A stretch of 64,000 nucleotides of DNA from Bacteroides intestinalis. GTDB taxonomy: Bacteria; Bacteroidota; Bacteroidia; Bacteroidales; Bacteroidaceae. Of the stretch, positions 44,845 through 53,382 are shown one piece after another; the stretch's first letter is position 1; the number at the start of each line of letters is the position of its first letter. The stretch spans positions 558,001 to 622,000 of the forward strand of contig NZ_QRZF01000001.1 in assembly GCF_003464595.1 (NCBI RefSeq), read 5' to 3'. Under the pieces are notes generated by a model that worked only from the letters and a program-made list of their open reading frames with translations, ran no database searches and had not been told where the DNA came from. Position numbers and translations under genes: made by a program.

Positions 44845-46500
44845 TTATCCTGCAAAAGAGCCTATCTTCATCACCTCTTCTTCAAAATTATCACGGCAAA
44901 GAGAGCGATTCTTCAATTTGGAACGATAAGTATAAATAGTAGTAATGGAATAACGTAGGAACCCTGCAATCTTGGCACTGTCCGTAATGCCCAAACGAAT
45001 CAGGGCGAATATACGAAGTTCCGTTGTCAGCCGTTCATCCTGTTTAGGAATAATTCTTTCTTCTTCCGGCAACAACTCATTAAAGCGTTTCACAAAATCA
45101 GGGAAAATACTAAGAAACGAATTATCGAAGTTCTGATAGAATTCTTTCAGCTCCTCATCGATGAAACGGGACGATTTCAACGTTTTGTAGAGTTCTTCCA
45201 CCTTTCCCGAAGCAGCTTGTTTGTTAAGCATCCGGCGGTATCCCTCCAACTTGTCAATGTATGTGGAACACAATCCCATAAACCGACCGACGTACTCCTC
45301 TTTAATATGATTAGCCTCCGTCAGCGAATCATTCGTTTCGTGCTGTCTCTGATTTACTTCAATCAATCTTTCATTGAGAAGTTTCAGTTCTTCATTCACA
45401 GCCAGCAAATCCTGCCGCGCACGGGCCAGTTTCTTCACCTGACGAATTACATACCAGACCGCACATGCCAGAAACAGCGTCAGTAAACTGGTAACGACCA
45501 GAAATATCTGCAACACTTGCTGATGTTTCTGTTTCTCCACTTGATAGGCATGGTCTATGACGGGAAGCATCCTTGAAGCCTGCACATTCCGGAGACGGGC
45601 ATTGTAGAAATTGGCATCTTCCATACTGCGTTTCATATAAACATCCGCCCGTTGCAATTGCCCCTCTTCATATAACAATTCCGCCAATGCACGCAAGGAA
45701 TTATTCTCTTTCACCACACCACGAATATCGGCAATTGCACTCTTTATCAAGTACTCTTTTTGCTTTTCCCTCTGTCCTGTACTCTGATAGATAAAGGCAA
45801 GAATAGAGGTCACCACTGCATAATCCCGTGTATCCGGTGAAAGCTTCCGATGATAAACTTCTAACATTTCAATGGCTTCCTCGCCCCTTCCTTGTTGAAG
45901 AAGTTCGGGAGTATAAGCTATGACATACTGATAAGATCCCTCTTCTACCATCTGCAATACAGAGTCACGGTAGGTATACAGGTTATTCAGATATTCAATC
46001 TGATATTCATCGTCCATCGCATACTCTGCATGATAGAGATAAATATCCTCAAAAGTGATGTAATATTCAATGAGTTGTTCTCTGGAGAGTTGTTTGCTGT
46101 CTATAGACTTCAATAATGCCACGCCTTCCGCATACAGACCCGTTTTTCCCAAGATGCTTGCTTTCTTCAGTTTGGCTTCATTCAGCCAGTCTTGATTATT
46201 ATTCTGAAGGGCAATCTCAATATTGCGATTGATGTAGTATCTTGCAGAATCGCAAATATACGCTTCATATTCATCAAAAAGTTGTTGATTGATATGGTAT
46301 TCCTCGGAAGGAGAAGTACTCTTACGAGTCCGGAAATATTCTTTAATCTGATCAATGCGTTTCAGCCTGGCCTGCTCATATTGAGCGGTATTCTCAATTG
46401 TCCTGTCCAGCACTACCAGTAAAGAATCTATTTTCTCCTGCGCTTGCAGAAGGCAACAGAACAGCAAAGAGATTACAAAAAGCAGGTACCGGTCTTTCAT
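44845..46500 (-). CDS. susR: SusR-like TPR membrane regulator (DUF6377 type)
   Basis: This 551-residue protein has a signal sequence or anchor (1-20, ending LLQAQ), a helical TPR-like periplasmic part (about 25-325), one membrane helix (VLQIFLVVTSLLTLFLACAV, about 328-348), a coiled coil (to about 400) and a C-terminal helix-turn-helix region: ELRIFALIRLGITDSAKIAG and FLRYSITTIYTYRSKLKNRS. Its layout and length match SusR of B. thetaiotaomicron, which activates sus genes in response to maltose and larger starch sugars. It lies directly upstream of susC on the same strand, as SusR lies next to its operon. DNA-binding sites in the 204-bp spacer could not be identified by eye. Confidence 0.78.
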   Translation of the reverse strand: MKDRYLLFVISLLFCCLLQAQEKIDSLLVVLDRTIENTAQYEQARLKRIDQIKEYFRTRKSTSPSEEYHINQQLFDEYEAYICDSARYYINRNIEIALQNNNQDWLNEAKLKKASILGKTGLYAEGVALLKSIDSKQLSREQLIEYYITFEDIYLYHAEYAMDDEYQIEYLNNLYTYRDSVLQMVEEGSYQYVIAYTPELLQQGRGEEAIEMLEVYHRKLSPDTRDYAVVTSILAFIYQSTGQREKQKEYLIKSAIADIRGVVKENNSLRALAELLYEEGQLQRADVYMKRSMEDANFYNARLRNVQASRMLPVIDHAYQVEKQKHQQVLQIFLVVTSLLTLFLACAVWYVIRQVKKLARARQDLLAVNEELKLLNERLIEVNQRQHETNDSLTEANHIKEEYVGRFMGLCSTYIDKLEGYRRMLNKQAASGKVEELYKTLKSSRFIDEELKEFYQNFDNSFLSIFPDFVKRFNELLPEEERIIPKQDERLTTELRIFALIRLGITDSAKIAGFLRYSITTIYTYRSKLKNRSLCRDNFEEEVMKIGSFAG

Positions 46501-46718
46501 ACTTACAAACGTTTACGAACAGGACAAAGATATAAAATCCTACTATAATAACCATCTTACCAGTTCGTTTTTAATAAATCGCCCCTACAGTTAACCATGA
46601 AGCTTATTAACTTGTAGGGACGAAGGCCTTTCATCCGACTCTCTCGAGCCGGAAAGAAAGACCTATTAACTTCTTAGTTTATACTATAGGAACGTACTTT
46701 TCCAAAGTAAAGTAACAG
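46501..46718. other. Spacer with an imperfect hairpin
   Basis: No gene seen. The stretch 46625-46663 folds on itself: GGCCTTTCATCCGACTC and GAGCCGGAAAGAAAGACC pair with a few mismatches. It lies downstream of the lipoprotein gene at 46719 and probably ends its transcript. Confidence 0.5.
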
Positions 46719-47114
46719 TTACTTCAGGGCTTGCTTAATAAGCTCCTTGACTTCTTCTGCCGAAGGATATTTCTTGGAATTCCACTCTTTGTCAGCTTCT
46801 TCTGCAATCTCATATACCGAATCGCAATGCTCCGACATCAAGAGATAAAGTTTCTTCTCCAATTCCTCGCCTGATTCTGTAGTAACCACATAGTAAACCT
46901 CAGCATACTTGCAATCTTTACCATCATAATGGCAACCATTCTTTCGCTCAAGGTGTCCCCATTGATATTTCTCACCTTTATTCAGTCGGGCACTTACATA
47001 ATCGGCTGTTGCTGACTTAATTTTATACTGGTCACTTCCTGGAAGATAGCAGGAAGTAAAAGCAATAAGCGTGAAACACGCTATAGCTGAAAATCTTTTT
47101 AATGTACGCTTCAT
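46719..47114 (-). CDS. Small lipoprotein of unknown function
   Basis: The ATG at 47114 (131 residues) begins MKRTLKRFSAIACFTLIAF and a lipobox TSC near residue 22; an ATG two codons upstream is an alternative. The mature part has several cysteines (KNGCHYDGKDCKYAEVYY, EHCDSVYE), which may form disulfides outside the cytoplasm, and a helical C-terminus (EEADKEWNSKKYPSAEEVKE). No family was recognised. It stands alone, upstream of the susR-like gene, and is bounded by spacers on both sides that contain hairpins. It could be a periplasmic or surface accessory protein. Confidence 0.65.
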   Translation of the reverse strand: MKRTLKRFSAIACFTLIAFTSCYLPGSDQYKIKSATADYVSARLNKGEKYQWGHLERKNGCHYDGKDCKYAEVYYVVTTESGEELEKKLYLLMSEHCDSVYEIAEEADKEWNSKKYPSAEEVKELIKQALK

Positions 47115-47120
47115 GATCAT

Positions 47121-47518
47121 TTTATTTATTGGTTCTGGAAGCGAAGTTAGGCATAAAGAATCAACCTATCGCTCTATATCAATGAATAAAAAGTCTATAT
47201 AGACAGTACATAATACACTGATTATCAAAGAATATAAATCAAGAATATCTATATCTGTTTTTTAGGGATTTATACATTACTAATTATCCGCTTTCTTAGG
47301 CAGAAAACTTAATATGAAGCAGGCAAGATAGCATCAATATAGATACAAAATAAAAGGGACGCTGCATCTCGCGGCGCCCCATCTATCTTAGTTAGTTTTT
47401 ATAAGAATTTGAGAGAATTGAAACTTCACAGCCTCAATTTGTTGTTTTAATAAAGCACACTAACTATATTTATGTTTAAAGCAAATGAAAATGTTATTTT
47501 TAAAAGCAAATGAAAACG
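47121..47518. other. Spacer, no gene seen
   Basis: This 398-bp AT-rich spacer contains the terminator at 47356-47380 and a short repeated phrase near its end (AAGCAAATGAAAA occurs at about 47480 and again at about 47503). No RNA gene or protein was recognised. Confidence 0.5.
47356..47380 (-). terminator. Intrinsic terminator of the sigma/anti-sigma operon
   Basis: On the minus strand a GC-rich stem made of GGGGCGCCGC and GCAGCGTCCC around a short loop is followed directly by TTTTATTTTG. Two mismatches interrupt the stem. It lies about 140 bp past the stop codon at 47519. Confidence 0.65.
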
Positions 47519-48001
47519 TTACTTTTTCAGTTCCACCTTCTTGTCTACCCGTTGCAGACTATCCAGAATCTGTTGTTCATGGGTAATCGTCACGTCTCCC
47601 GAAAGAGCTACCGAAGGTGCGGTAATTTGTTTGCCTATTGTATCGGCTGCGGCCACTTCTTTTATATCACTATAGAATGAATGTTGCATCACATTCCCTA
47701 ATGAAAGTACCACTGCCACTACTGCGGCGGCCTTGAACAGCGGAACGAAACGTGCGGTAAGCGTCAAGCGTTTTGCCTTCACCACCGGAGTCTCCACTTC
47801 TGCAAGCACACGGGCATCGAAATCTGCTCCCAACCCCACTTCTTGTTGCAGTTGCTGATATACGAACAAGTCTTTGTATCGAAGCAAATGCTCCGGAACG
47901 TCGCTTCCGTTAAAGAAAGCACGCAACTGCGTTTCTTCCTCAAGGGAAGTCTCACACTGCCAGTAGCGTTCTAAAAGTTGTTCTATATATTTACAGTCCA
48001 T
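47519..48001 (-). CDS. Putative membrane anti-sigma factor
   Basis: I take the ATG at 48001 (160 residues, MDCKYIEQLLERYWQCETSL), which overlaps the end of the ECF sigma gene by a few bases; an ATG two codons upstream is also possible. The N-terminal cytoplasmic part (about 1-85) has the LERYWQCETSLEEETQLRAFF pattern (seen here as two parts around E) often found in Bacteroides proteins next to sigma genes. A membrane helix follows near 90-108 (LFKAAAVVAVVLSLGNVM) and then a short outer part ending KKVELKK. The anti-sigma role is inferred from overlap with the sigma gene and topology; no ZAS zinc motif is seen. Confidence 0.7.
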   Translation of the reverse strand: MDCKYIEQLLERYWQCETSLEEETQLRAFFNGSDVPEHLLRYKDLFVYQQLQQEVGLGADFDARVLAEVETPVVKAKRLTLTARFVPLFKAAAVVAVVLSLGNVMQHSFYSDIKEVAAADTIGKQITAPSVALSGDVTITHEQQILDSLQRVDKKVELKK

Positions 48002-48500
48002 AACCATCTATATCTAAATACCGTTGTTTCACTTTTTGCCTCGCCCTGAAGAGGTTCACTTTTACCTGTTCCTCCGTCAAATGCAGGACGACCGCGATTT
48101 CTTTATAACTCTTACCCTCTATATCCCGAAGCTGCATGATCAGCCTTTGTTTATCGGGAAGTTCATTGACCAGATGATGGATGAGTGTCATTTGCTCTTT
48201 ATCCACCAAGTGATCGTAAGGGTTGGATGCTCCGGAAGTCTGTTCCATTTCAGGTGTCAGTTCCACGGTCTGAGCGTCTTTTCTTTCGCTACGGTCTATT
48301 GCCAGGTTCTTTGCCACTGTCAGGCAATAAGCCTCGATAGAACCGAATTTCGTCCACTCATCACGTTTGTTCCAGACTCTTATCAGTGTTTCCTGCACAA
48401 TGTCTTCTGCCTCTGCTCTGTCGAAAGTAATCCGGAGAGCCAACCGAAAGAGTTTGTCTTTCAGAGGGAGAATGTCATTCCGAAAACTGATTTCTTGCAT
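47991..48500 (-). CDS. ECF-family RNA polymerase sigma-70 factor
   Basis: This 169-residue protein has sigma region 2 (RLALRITFDRAEAEDIVQET and LIRVWNKRDEW) and region 4 (VNELPDKQRLIMQLRDIEGK and YKEIAVVLHLTEEQVKVNLFRARQ). Region 3 is absent, as in all ECF sigmas. It overlaps the downstream putative anti-sigma gene, so the two form one transcription unit. The regulon is unknown; no FecR-type carbohydrate sensor is adjacent, so it is not a typical glycan sigma/anti-sigma pair of the FecR type. Confidence 0.93.
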   Translation of the reverse strand: MQEISFRNDILPLKDKLFRLALRITFDRAEAEDIVQETLIRVWNKRDEWTKFGSIEAYCLTVAKNLAIDRSERKDAQTVELTPEMEQTSGASNPYDHLVDKEQMTLIHHLVNELPDKQRLIMQLRDIEGKSYKEIAVVLHLTEEQVKVNLFRARQKVKQRYLDIDGYGL

Positions 48501-48561
48501 CTCTATTAATAATGACGGTTAAGTATATGGAAAGTTACAGTTGATCACTACTTTTTTTGAA

Positions 48562-49335
48562 TTATTTTTTGATGCGGGTTCCGCTATTCTCGTTAATCGC
48601 TGACGCTAAGGTAATTACCACTTCAGTTACTCCCGCATTCAAAGCTTCAAAAGAATTCTCCAGCTTGGGTATCATACCTCCTTGAATAACACCGTCCGCT
48701 ACGTATTGTTTGAATTCGGCAGGAGTGATCTGAGGTATCACGCTATCGTCATCGTTCTCGTCACGAAGCACACCCTTCTTCTCAAAACAGAATACCAATG
48801 TCACATCGAACAAAGCAGCAAGGGCTTTTGCAGTCTCTCCTGCAATAGTATCGGCATTTGTATTCAGCAGATTGCCCGCACCGTCGTGCGTCAGCGGAGC
48901 CATTACGGGAACTACTCCTTTATAGATCAAATCACCCAAAAACTCTGCATTCACTTGCTTTACATCACCCACAAAGCCATAGTCAACGTCTTTCACCGGG
49001 CGTTTTACGGAACGGATTACATCCATATCCGCACCAGTCAATCCCAATGCATTGGCACCACGCGCCTGAAGTCCGGCTACAATATTCTTGTTTACCAGTC
49101 CGCCATACACCATCGTCACTACTTTCAGTGTTTCGGCATCCGTGATACGACGCCCGTTTACCATCTGGCTTTCAATGCCCAGTTGGGCAGCCAATTTTGT
49201 GGCCGAACGGCCACCTCCGTGTACCAAGACTTTGTAGCCCTCGATAGCTGCAAAGTCATCCAACAACTTATGGAGGGTAGCTTCTTCCTCCACGATTTTG
49301 CCACCCACCTTTATTACTGTTAGTTTTTCTCTCAT
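48562..49335 (-). CDS. argB: Acetylglutamate (or succinylglutamate) kinase
   Basis: This 257-residue amino-acid kinase family enzyme phosphorylates the gamma-carboxylate of N-acylated glutamate in arginine biosynthesis. Conserved parts are KVGGKIVEEEATL, VLVHGGGRSATKLAAQLG, VNGRRITDAETL, the TNADTIAGETAKAL segment and VIQGGMIPKLENSFEALNAG. Bacteroides makes arginine through N-succinyl rather than N-acetyl intermediates, so the true substrate may be N-succinylglutamate; the sequence does not settle this. It starts 4 bp after speA and so shares its transcript with arginine decarboxylase. Confidence 0.95.
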   Translation of the reverse strand: MREKLTVIKVGGKIVEEEATLHKLLDDFAAIEGYKVLVHGGGRSATKLAAQLGIESQMVNGRRITDAETLKVVTMVYGGLVNKNIVAGLQARGANALGLTGADMDVIRSVKRPVKDVDYGFVGDVKQVNAEFLGDLIYKGVVPVMAPLTHDGAGNLLNTNADTIAGETAKALAALFDVTLVFCFEKKGVLRDENDDDSVIPQITPAEFKQYVADGVIQGGMIPKLENSFEALNAGVTEVVITLASAINENSGTRIKK

Positions 49336-49339
49336 ATTC

Positions 49340-51232
49340 TTATTCCAAATAGGTATATCCGTACAGACCGGAACGATAATTGGAAAGGAACTCTTTACCT
49401 TCTTCCAATGAAATACGTCCTTCTTTTACTGATTGAGTCACCCAAGTCTCCAGTGTACGCACCAGCTTCTTAGGGCTATATTGAACATAGTCAAGCACTT
49501 CCGCCACAGTTTCACCATCAATCACTTGTTCGATGGTATATCCTTTCTCATTAACAGATACATGCACAGCATTCGTATCACCGAAAAGATTGTGCATATC
49601 ACCCAGAATTTCCTGATAAGCACCTACCAGGAACACACCCATATAATAAGGTTCCTTACTCTTTAAAGAATGAGTGGGCAGATAGTGTGCCACATTCTTA
49701 GTCGAGATAAAGTTAGCTATCTTTCCATCCGAGTCACAAGTGATGTCCTGTAAGGTTGCCGCACGGTCGGGACGTTCGTCCAGACGCTGAATGGGCATAA
49801 TCGGGAATATTTGGTCGATGGCCCAGGAATCTGGCAGGGACTGGAACAGTGAGAAGTTACAGAAATATTTATCCGCCAACAGCTTCGGTAGCCCGCGGAG
49901 TTCATCGGGAGCATGCTTCAACCCGCCTGCAATCTGGTTCACTTCACGCATAACAGACCAGTAAAGACGCTCAATCTGTGCACGTGTTTTCAAATCCACG
50001 ATTCCATGGCTGAACAGGTCGAGCGCTTCTTCACGGATTTGTTGCGCATCGTGCCAGGCTTCCAGCATCCTATTTTGATTCAACGTATCCCAAATGCCAT
50101 AAAGTTCCTGCACCAATTCATGGTCTTCCTCAGTTACTTCTTCATCATCATCCCATTCGGGCAAAGTGGTGGTTTCCAGCACTTCAAAAATAAGTACGGA
50201 ATGATGGGCAGTTAGTGCACGTCCGCTTTCCGTAATAATATTGGGATGGGGAATATCATTTTTATCACTGGCATCTACTAAAGTGGAAATAGAGTCATTC
50301 ACATATTCCTGAATGGAATAATTGACGCTACTTTCGCTGCTGGACGAGCGTGTTCCATCGTAATCTACGCCCAAACCTCCACCGATATCCACGAATTCAA
50401 CTTTGAAACCCATAGAGTGAAGTTGCACATAAAATTGAGATGCTTCGCGCAAGGCTGTCTTAATGCGACGGATCTTTGTCACCTGGCTACCAATATGGAA
50501 ATGTATCAATTTCAGACAATCTTTCAGCCCTTTTGATTCCAAAAAGTCAAGTGCTTCAAGCAATTCACTGGAACTAAGTCCGAACTTGCTTGCATCGCCT
50601 CCTGAATCTTCCCATTTGCCACTTCCTGAAGAAGCCAGCTTGATACGAATACCAATATTAGGCATAACATTCAACTGCTTCGCCATCTTGGCTATCAACT
50701 TTAGCTCGTTCATTTTTTCTACTACAAGAAAAATGCGTTTACCCATCTTCTGGGCAAGCAAAGCCAACTCTATATAGCTCTCATCTTTGTAACCGTTGCA
50801 GATAATCAACGAGTCAGAATCTGAGTTAATCGCAATCACAGCATGAAGTTCAGGCTTCGACCCGGCTTCCAACCCGAGATTGAATTTCTTTCCATGGCTG
50901 ATAATCTCCTCTACCACAGGGCGCATCTGATTAACCTTGATAGGATAGATGATAAAGTTCTGCGCTTTATAGCCGTATTCCTCAGCGGCCTGTCTAAAAC
51001 ACGAAGAAGTCTTCTCAATCCGATTGTCCAGAATATCGGGAAAACGTATCAGCATAGGAGCCGCCACGTCTCGCAATTGCAATTCATCCACCAATTCTTT
51101 CAAATCGACGCCGACACCGTTTTTACGAGGTGTTACCACTACATGACCTTTGTCATTGATACCAAAGTACGAAGTGCCCCAACCTGTAATGTTGTAAAGC
51201 TCTTCTGAATCTTCAATACGCCATTTTCTCAT
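49340..51232 (-). CDS. speA: Biosynthetic arginine decarboxylase
   Basis: This 630-residue PLP enzyme of fold III converts arginine to agmatine, the first step of the agmatine route to polyamines. The PLP lysine is in FIIYPIKVNQ (K99), followed by the glycine-rich EAGSKPELHAV, HFHIGSQ, VDIGGGLGVDYDGTRS and the C-terminal ITCDSDGKI, whose cysteine is part of the active site of the partner subunit. Length fits SpeA (about 630-660 residues). It is the first gene of an operon with argB, so arginine synthesis and consumption are transcribed together. An exact -7 promoter element is found 44 bp upstream of the start. Confidence 0.96.
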   Translation of the reverse strand: MRKWRIEDSEELYNITGWGTSYFGINDKGHVVVTPRKNGVGVDLKELVDELQLRDVAAPMLIRFPDILDNRIEKTSSCFRQAAEEYGYKAQNFIIYPIKVNQMRPVVEEIISHGKKFNLGLEAGSKPELHAVIAINSDSDSLIICNGYKDESYIELALLAQKMGKRIFLVVEKMNELKLIAKMAKQLNVMPNIGIRIKLASSGSGKWEDSGGDASKFGLSSSELLEALDFLESKGLKDCLKLIHFHIGSQVTKIRRIKTALREASQFYVQLHSMGFKVEFVDIGGGLGVDYDGTRSSSSESSVNYSIQEYVNDSISTLVDASDKNDIPHPNIITESGRALTAHHSVLIFEVLETTTLPEWDDDEEVTEEDHELVQELYGIWDTLNQNRMLEAWHDAQQIREEALDLFSHGIVDLKTRAQIERLYWSVMREVNQIAGGLKHAPDELRGLPKLLADKYFCNFSLFQSLPDSWAIDQIFPIMPIQRLDERPDRAATLQDITCDSDGKIANFISTKNVAHYLPTHSLKSKEPYYMGVFLVGAYQEILGDMHNLFGDTNAVHVSVNEKGYTIEQVIDGETVAEVLDYVQYSPKKLVRTLETWVTQSVKEGRISLEEGKEFLSNYRSGLYGYTYLE

Positions 51233-51275
51233 TTTTTGTAACTCAGATGTTTGTTGTTTGATTTTAATAGGGCGA

Positions 51276-51283
51276 CAAAAATA
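51276..51283 (-). promoter_or_regulatory. -7 promoter element of speA-argB
   Basis: On the minus strand TATTTTTG matches TAnnTTTG, 43 bp before the speA ATG. No TTTG was found at the -33 distance. Confidence 0.45.
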
Positions 51284-51339
51284 CGATAATTCTCGATATT
51301 TATTGCGTTTTCCACCTAAAATTACACATTTACAAGCGG

Positions 51340-51867
51340 TTAAATGCTCAGTAAGTTACGTAACTGCTGCACAGAATCCGCTATTTGCCGGCGGCTTTCC
51401 AATTGTCCGGCATCGAAACGATACCTTGCCTTACCATAGTGCGGCGCACGTTTTTCCAAGGCTTCTATAATGAAGGTCCGCAATTCTTCGTCCGTTTTTC
51501 CTTGCAGAATGGGACGTTGCTGCGTAGCCACTCGCAATCGGCGGAACAAAACGTCAGGATGAACATCCAAAAAGACAGTTTGCCCGTGTTCGTTCATATA
51601 CCCCATATTATCGAAGAAGCAAGGAGTGCCGCCCCCGGTCGAAATAATGACGTTTTCAAACTCTGCCACTTCATGCAGCATAGTTCGCTCAAGTTCACGA
51701 AAAGAGGCCTCTCCCCGCTCGATGAACAATTCACGTATGGATTTGTGAAAACGTTCTTCTATATACCAGTCCAGATCGATGAACGGTATATTCAATTCGC
51801 GGGCAAAAGCCTTTCCCAAAGTTGTTTTACCAGCTCCCATGTAGCCGGTTAAAAAAATACGTATCAT
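51340..51867 (-). CDS. aroK: Shikimate kinase
   Basis: This 175-residue enzyme phosphorylates shikimate in the aromatic amino-acid pathway. It has the Walker A motif GYMGAGKTTLGKAF near the start, the shikimate-binding FIDLDWYIEERF, STGGGTPCFFDN and the lid region with RRLRVATQQRPIL. I choose the ATG at 51867 (MIRIFLTG); the upstream GTG at 51873 lies inside a palindromic promoter element. A very short leader follows from the -7 element. It is a single-gene unit. Confidence 0.94.
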   Translation of the reverse strand: MIRIFLTGYMGAGKTTLGKAFARELNIPFIDLDWYIEERFHKSIRELFIERGEASFRELERTMLHEVAEFENVIISTGGGTPCFFDNMGYMNEHGQTVFLDVHPDVLFRRLRVATQQRPILQGKTDEELRTFIIEALEKRAPHYGKARYRFDAGQLESRRQIADSVQQLRNLLSI

Positions 51868-51872
51868 AAGCA

Positions 51873-51896
51873 CTTACCTTTGCGCACAAAGGTAAG
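51873..51896. promoter_or_regulatory. Perfect palindrome carrying a -7 element on both strands
   Basis: CTTACCTTTG (51873-51882) and CAAAGGTAAG (51887-51896) are perfect 10-bp inverted arms around a 4-base loop. Each arm contains TACCTTTG, the Bacteroides -7 consensus TAnnTTTG, so the site offers a promoter element in both directions. The minus-strand copy (51888-51895) is placed correctly for aroK. Confidence 0.7.
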
Positions 51897-51921
51897 CAAT
51901 TCTATTCTGAGAGGTTTACTA

Positions 51922-52530
51922 TCAGATGAAAATTTTAATGCGTTCACTCAAATCATCAAATTCTTTCCCGCCCGGTTCGCCAACAGGAGTACCGAAAGGC
52001 ATCTGTGCAATCAGTTGCCAGGTTTCGGGAAGATGCCATGTACTGCGTACGTCTTCGTCAATCAACGGGTTATAGTGTTGCAGGGAAGCGCCCAGACCTT
52101 TATCTTCGAGCATGGTCCAGATGGCCAGCTGATGCATAGCAGAGGTATGTTGCGACCATGTCGGGAAATTCTCATGATAAGTAGGAAATTGTTTTTGCAA
52201 TCCCTCTACGATGGAGCGGTCTTCAAAGAAAAGTATCGTACCATATCCGCAAGAGAAAGAAGTATCGATCTTCTTTTCCGACTGGCGATATTGCTCTTCG
52301 GACAGGCGTTCTTCCAACTGATCCTTCACAATTCTCCATAGTTTCTGGTGTTCATCACCCAGTAACAGCACAACTCGTGTGGTCTGCGAATTAAATGCCG
52401 AAGGCACATACTTTACTGCTGTACGGATGATGTGTACAATTTCCTCGTCCTGAACCGGAGAGTCGTTACTGATAGAATAATAACTGCGCCGATGCTCCAA
52501 TGCTTCGGCAAATGTCCGTTCTCTGATCAT
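51922..52530 (-). CDS. Nitroreductase family protein
   Basis: This 202-residue protein has the FMN-binding nitroreductase pattern: EALEHRRSYYSIS at the N-terminus (the RRS-type FMN phosphate contact), AVKYVPSAFNSQTTRVVLL, and MLEDKGLGASLQHYNP followed by IAQMPFGTPVGEPGGKEF, the usual E-x-GLG-x-x and P-x-G blocks. It resembles the YdgI/HBN1-like subgroup that handles oxidised fatty acids or nitro compounds; the natural substrate is unknown. It probably forms a cytoplasmic homodimer. No promoter consensus was found upstream. Confidence 0.92.
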   Translation of the reverse strand: MIRERTFAEALEHRRSYYSISNDSPVQDEEIVHIIRTAVKYVPSAFNSQTTRVVLLLGDEHQKLWRIVKDQLEERLSEEQYRQSEKKIDTSFSCGYGTILFFEDRSIVEGLQKQFPTYHENFPTWSQHTSAMHQLAIWTMLEDKGLGASLQHYNPLIDEDVRSTWHLPETWQLIAQMPFGTPVGEPGGKEFDDLSERIKIFI

Positions 52531-52622
52531 ATTTAATCCTTTCTTTTCGTAATTATCACTTTTGTCTTATATAAGGAAACAAGTGAAAGAGTGAAGTTGT
52601 TCGAAGTTGTAGAATATATTTG

Positions 52623-52630
52623 TACCTTTG
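52623..52630 (+). promoter_or_regulatory. -7 promoter element of the RNase H gene
   Basis: TACCTTTG matches TAnnTTTG and lies 9 bp before the ATG at 52640. TTCG is at the -33 distance (19-bp spacer). The upstream in-frame ATG at 52628 overlaps the element and cannot be the start if this promoter is used. Confidence 0.6.
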
Positions 52631-52639
52631 CACCCAATT

Positions 52640-53275
52640 ATGAGCAAAGAGAAGTTTTACGTTGTATGGTCAGGCGTCAATCCGGGTATTTATACTTCCT
52701 GGACGGACTGTCAGTTACAAATCAAAGGCTACGAAGGAGCGAAATACAAGTCGTTCGAGACACGCGAAGAAGCAGAAAAAGCCTTTGAATCTTCTCCATA
52801 TGAATATATCAAGCGTTCCTCTCCGGCTGCTCCCGGTCAGAAGAGAGATGCCAACGCTCCCCTTCCTTCATCTGTTGTAGAGAATAGTCTTGCTGTAGAT
52901 GCTGCCTGTAGCGGTAATCCCGGAGCTATGGAATATCGTGGCGTACACGTGGCTAGCCGACAAGAAATATTTCATTTCGGTCCGGTATATGGTACAAATA
53001 ATATCGGTGAGTTTCTTGCTATCGTCCACGGACTTGCCCTACTAAAACAGAAAGGCTTCGATATGCCCATTTACAGTGACAGCGTGAATGCTATCAATTG
53101 GGTCAAGCAGAAGAAATGCAAAACGAAACTACCACGTGAACCTAAGACAGAAGAACTTTTCAAACTAATAGAACGTGCTGAGAAGTGGTTACGCGAAAAT
53201 ACGTATACTACCAAAATTCTAAAATGGGAAACCAAGCAGTGGGGAGAAATACCTGCTGATTTCGGAAGAAAATAA
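52640..53275 (+). CDS. Ribonuclease H with N-terminal RNA/DNA-hybrid-binding domain
   Basis: I choose the ATG at 52640 (211 residues, MSKEKFYVVWSG); the promoter element overlaps the earlier ATG. Residues 1-50 form the hybrid-binding domain also known from caulimovirus viroplasmin (GVNPGIYTSWTDCQLQIKGY, KSFETREEAEKAF). The catalytic RNase H domain follows from about residue 85: AVDAACSGNPGAMEYRG (first Asp), NNIGEFLAIVHGLALL (Glu), IYSDSVNAINWV (second Asp) and a final Asp in EIPADFGRK. It removes RNA from RNA-DNA hybrids in the cytoplasm. The variant AVDAACSGNPG in place of DGS-x-GNPG is common in this subfamily. Confidence 0.93.
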   Translation: MSKEKFYVVWSGVNPGIYTSWTDCQLQIKGYEGAKYKSFETREEAEKAFESSPYEYIKRSSPAAPGQKRDANAPLPSSVVENSLAVDAACSGNPGAMEYRGVHVASRQEIFHFGPVYGTNNIGEFLAIVHGLALLKQKGFDMPIYSDSVNAINWVKQKKCKTKLPREPKTEELFKLIERAEKWLRENTYTTKILKWETKQWGEIPADFGRK

Positions 53276-53382
53276 GCCTTCCATTCTCTTTTCCTCTGTT
53301 TATTAAAGTCTACAAAACAAGCACTGATACCCGTTTCCGGCAGTGGGAACGAGCATAGTCTCTTAAGTTCAGAGTTTCCTAT

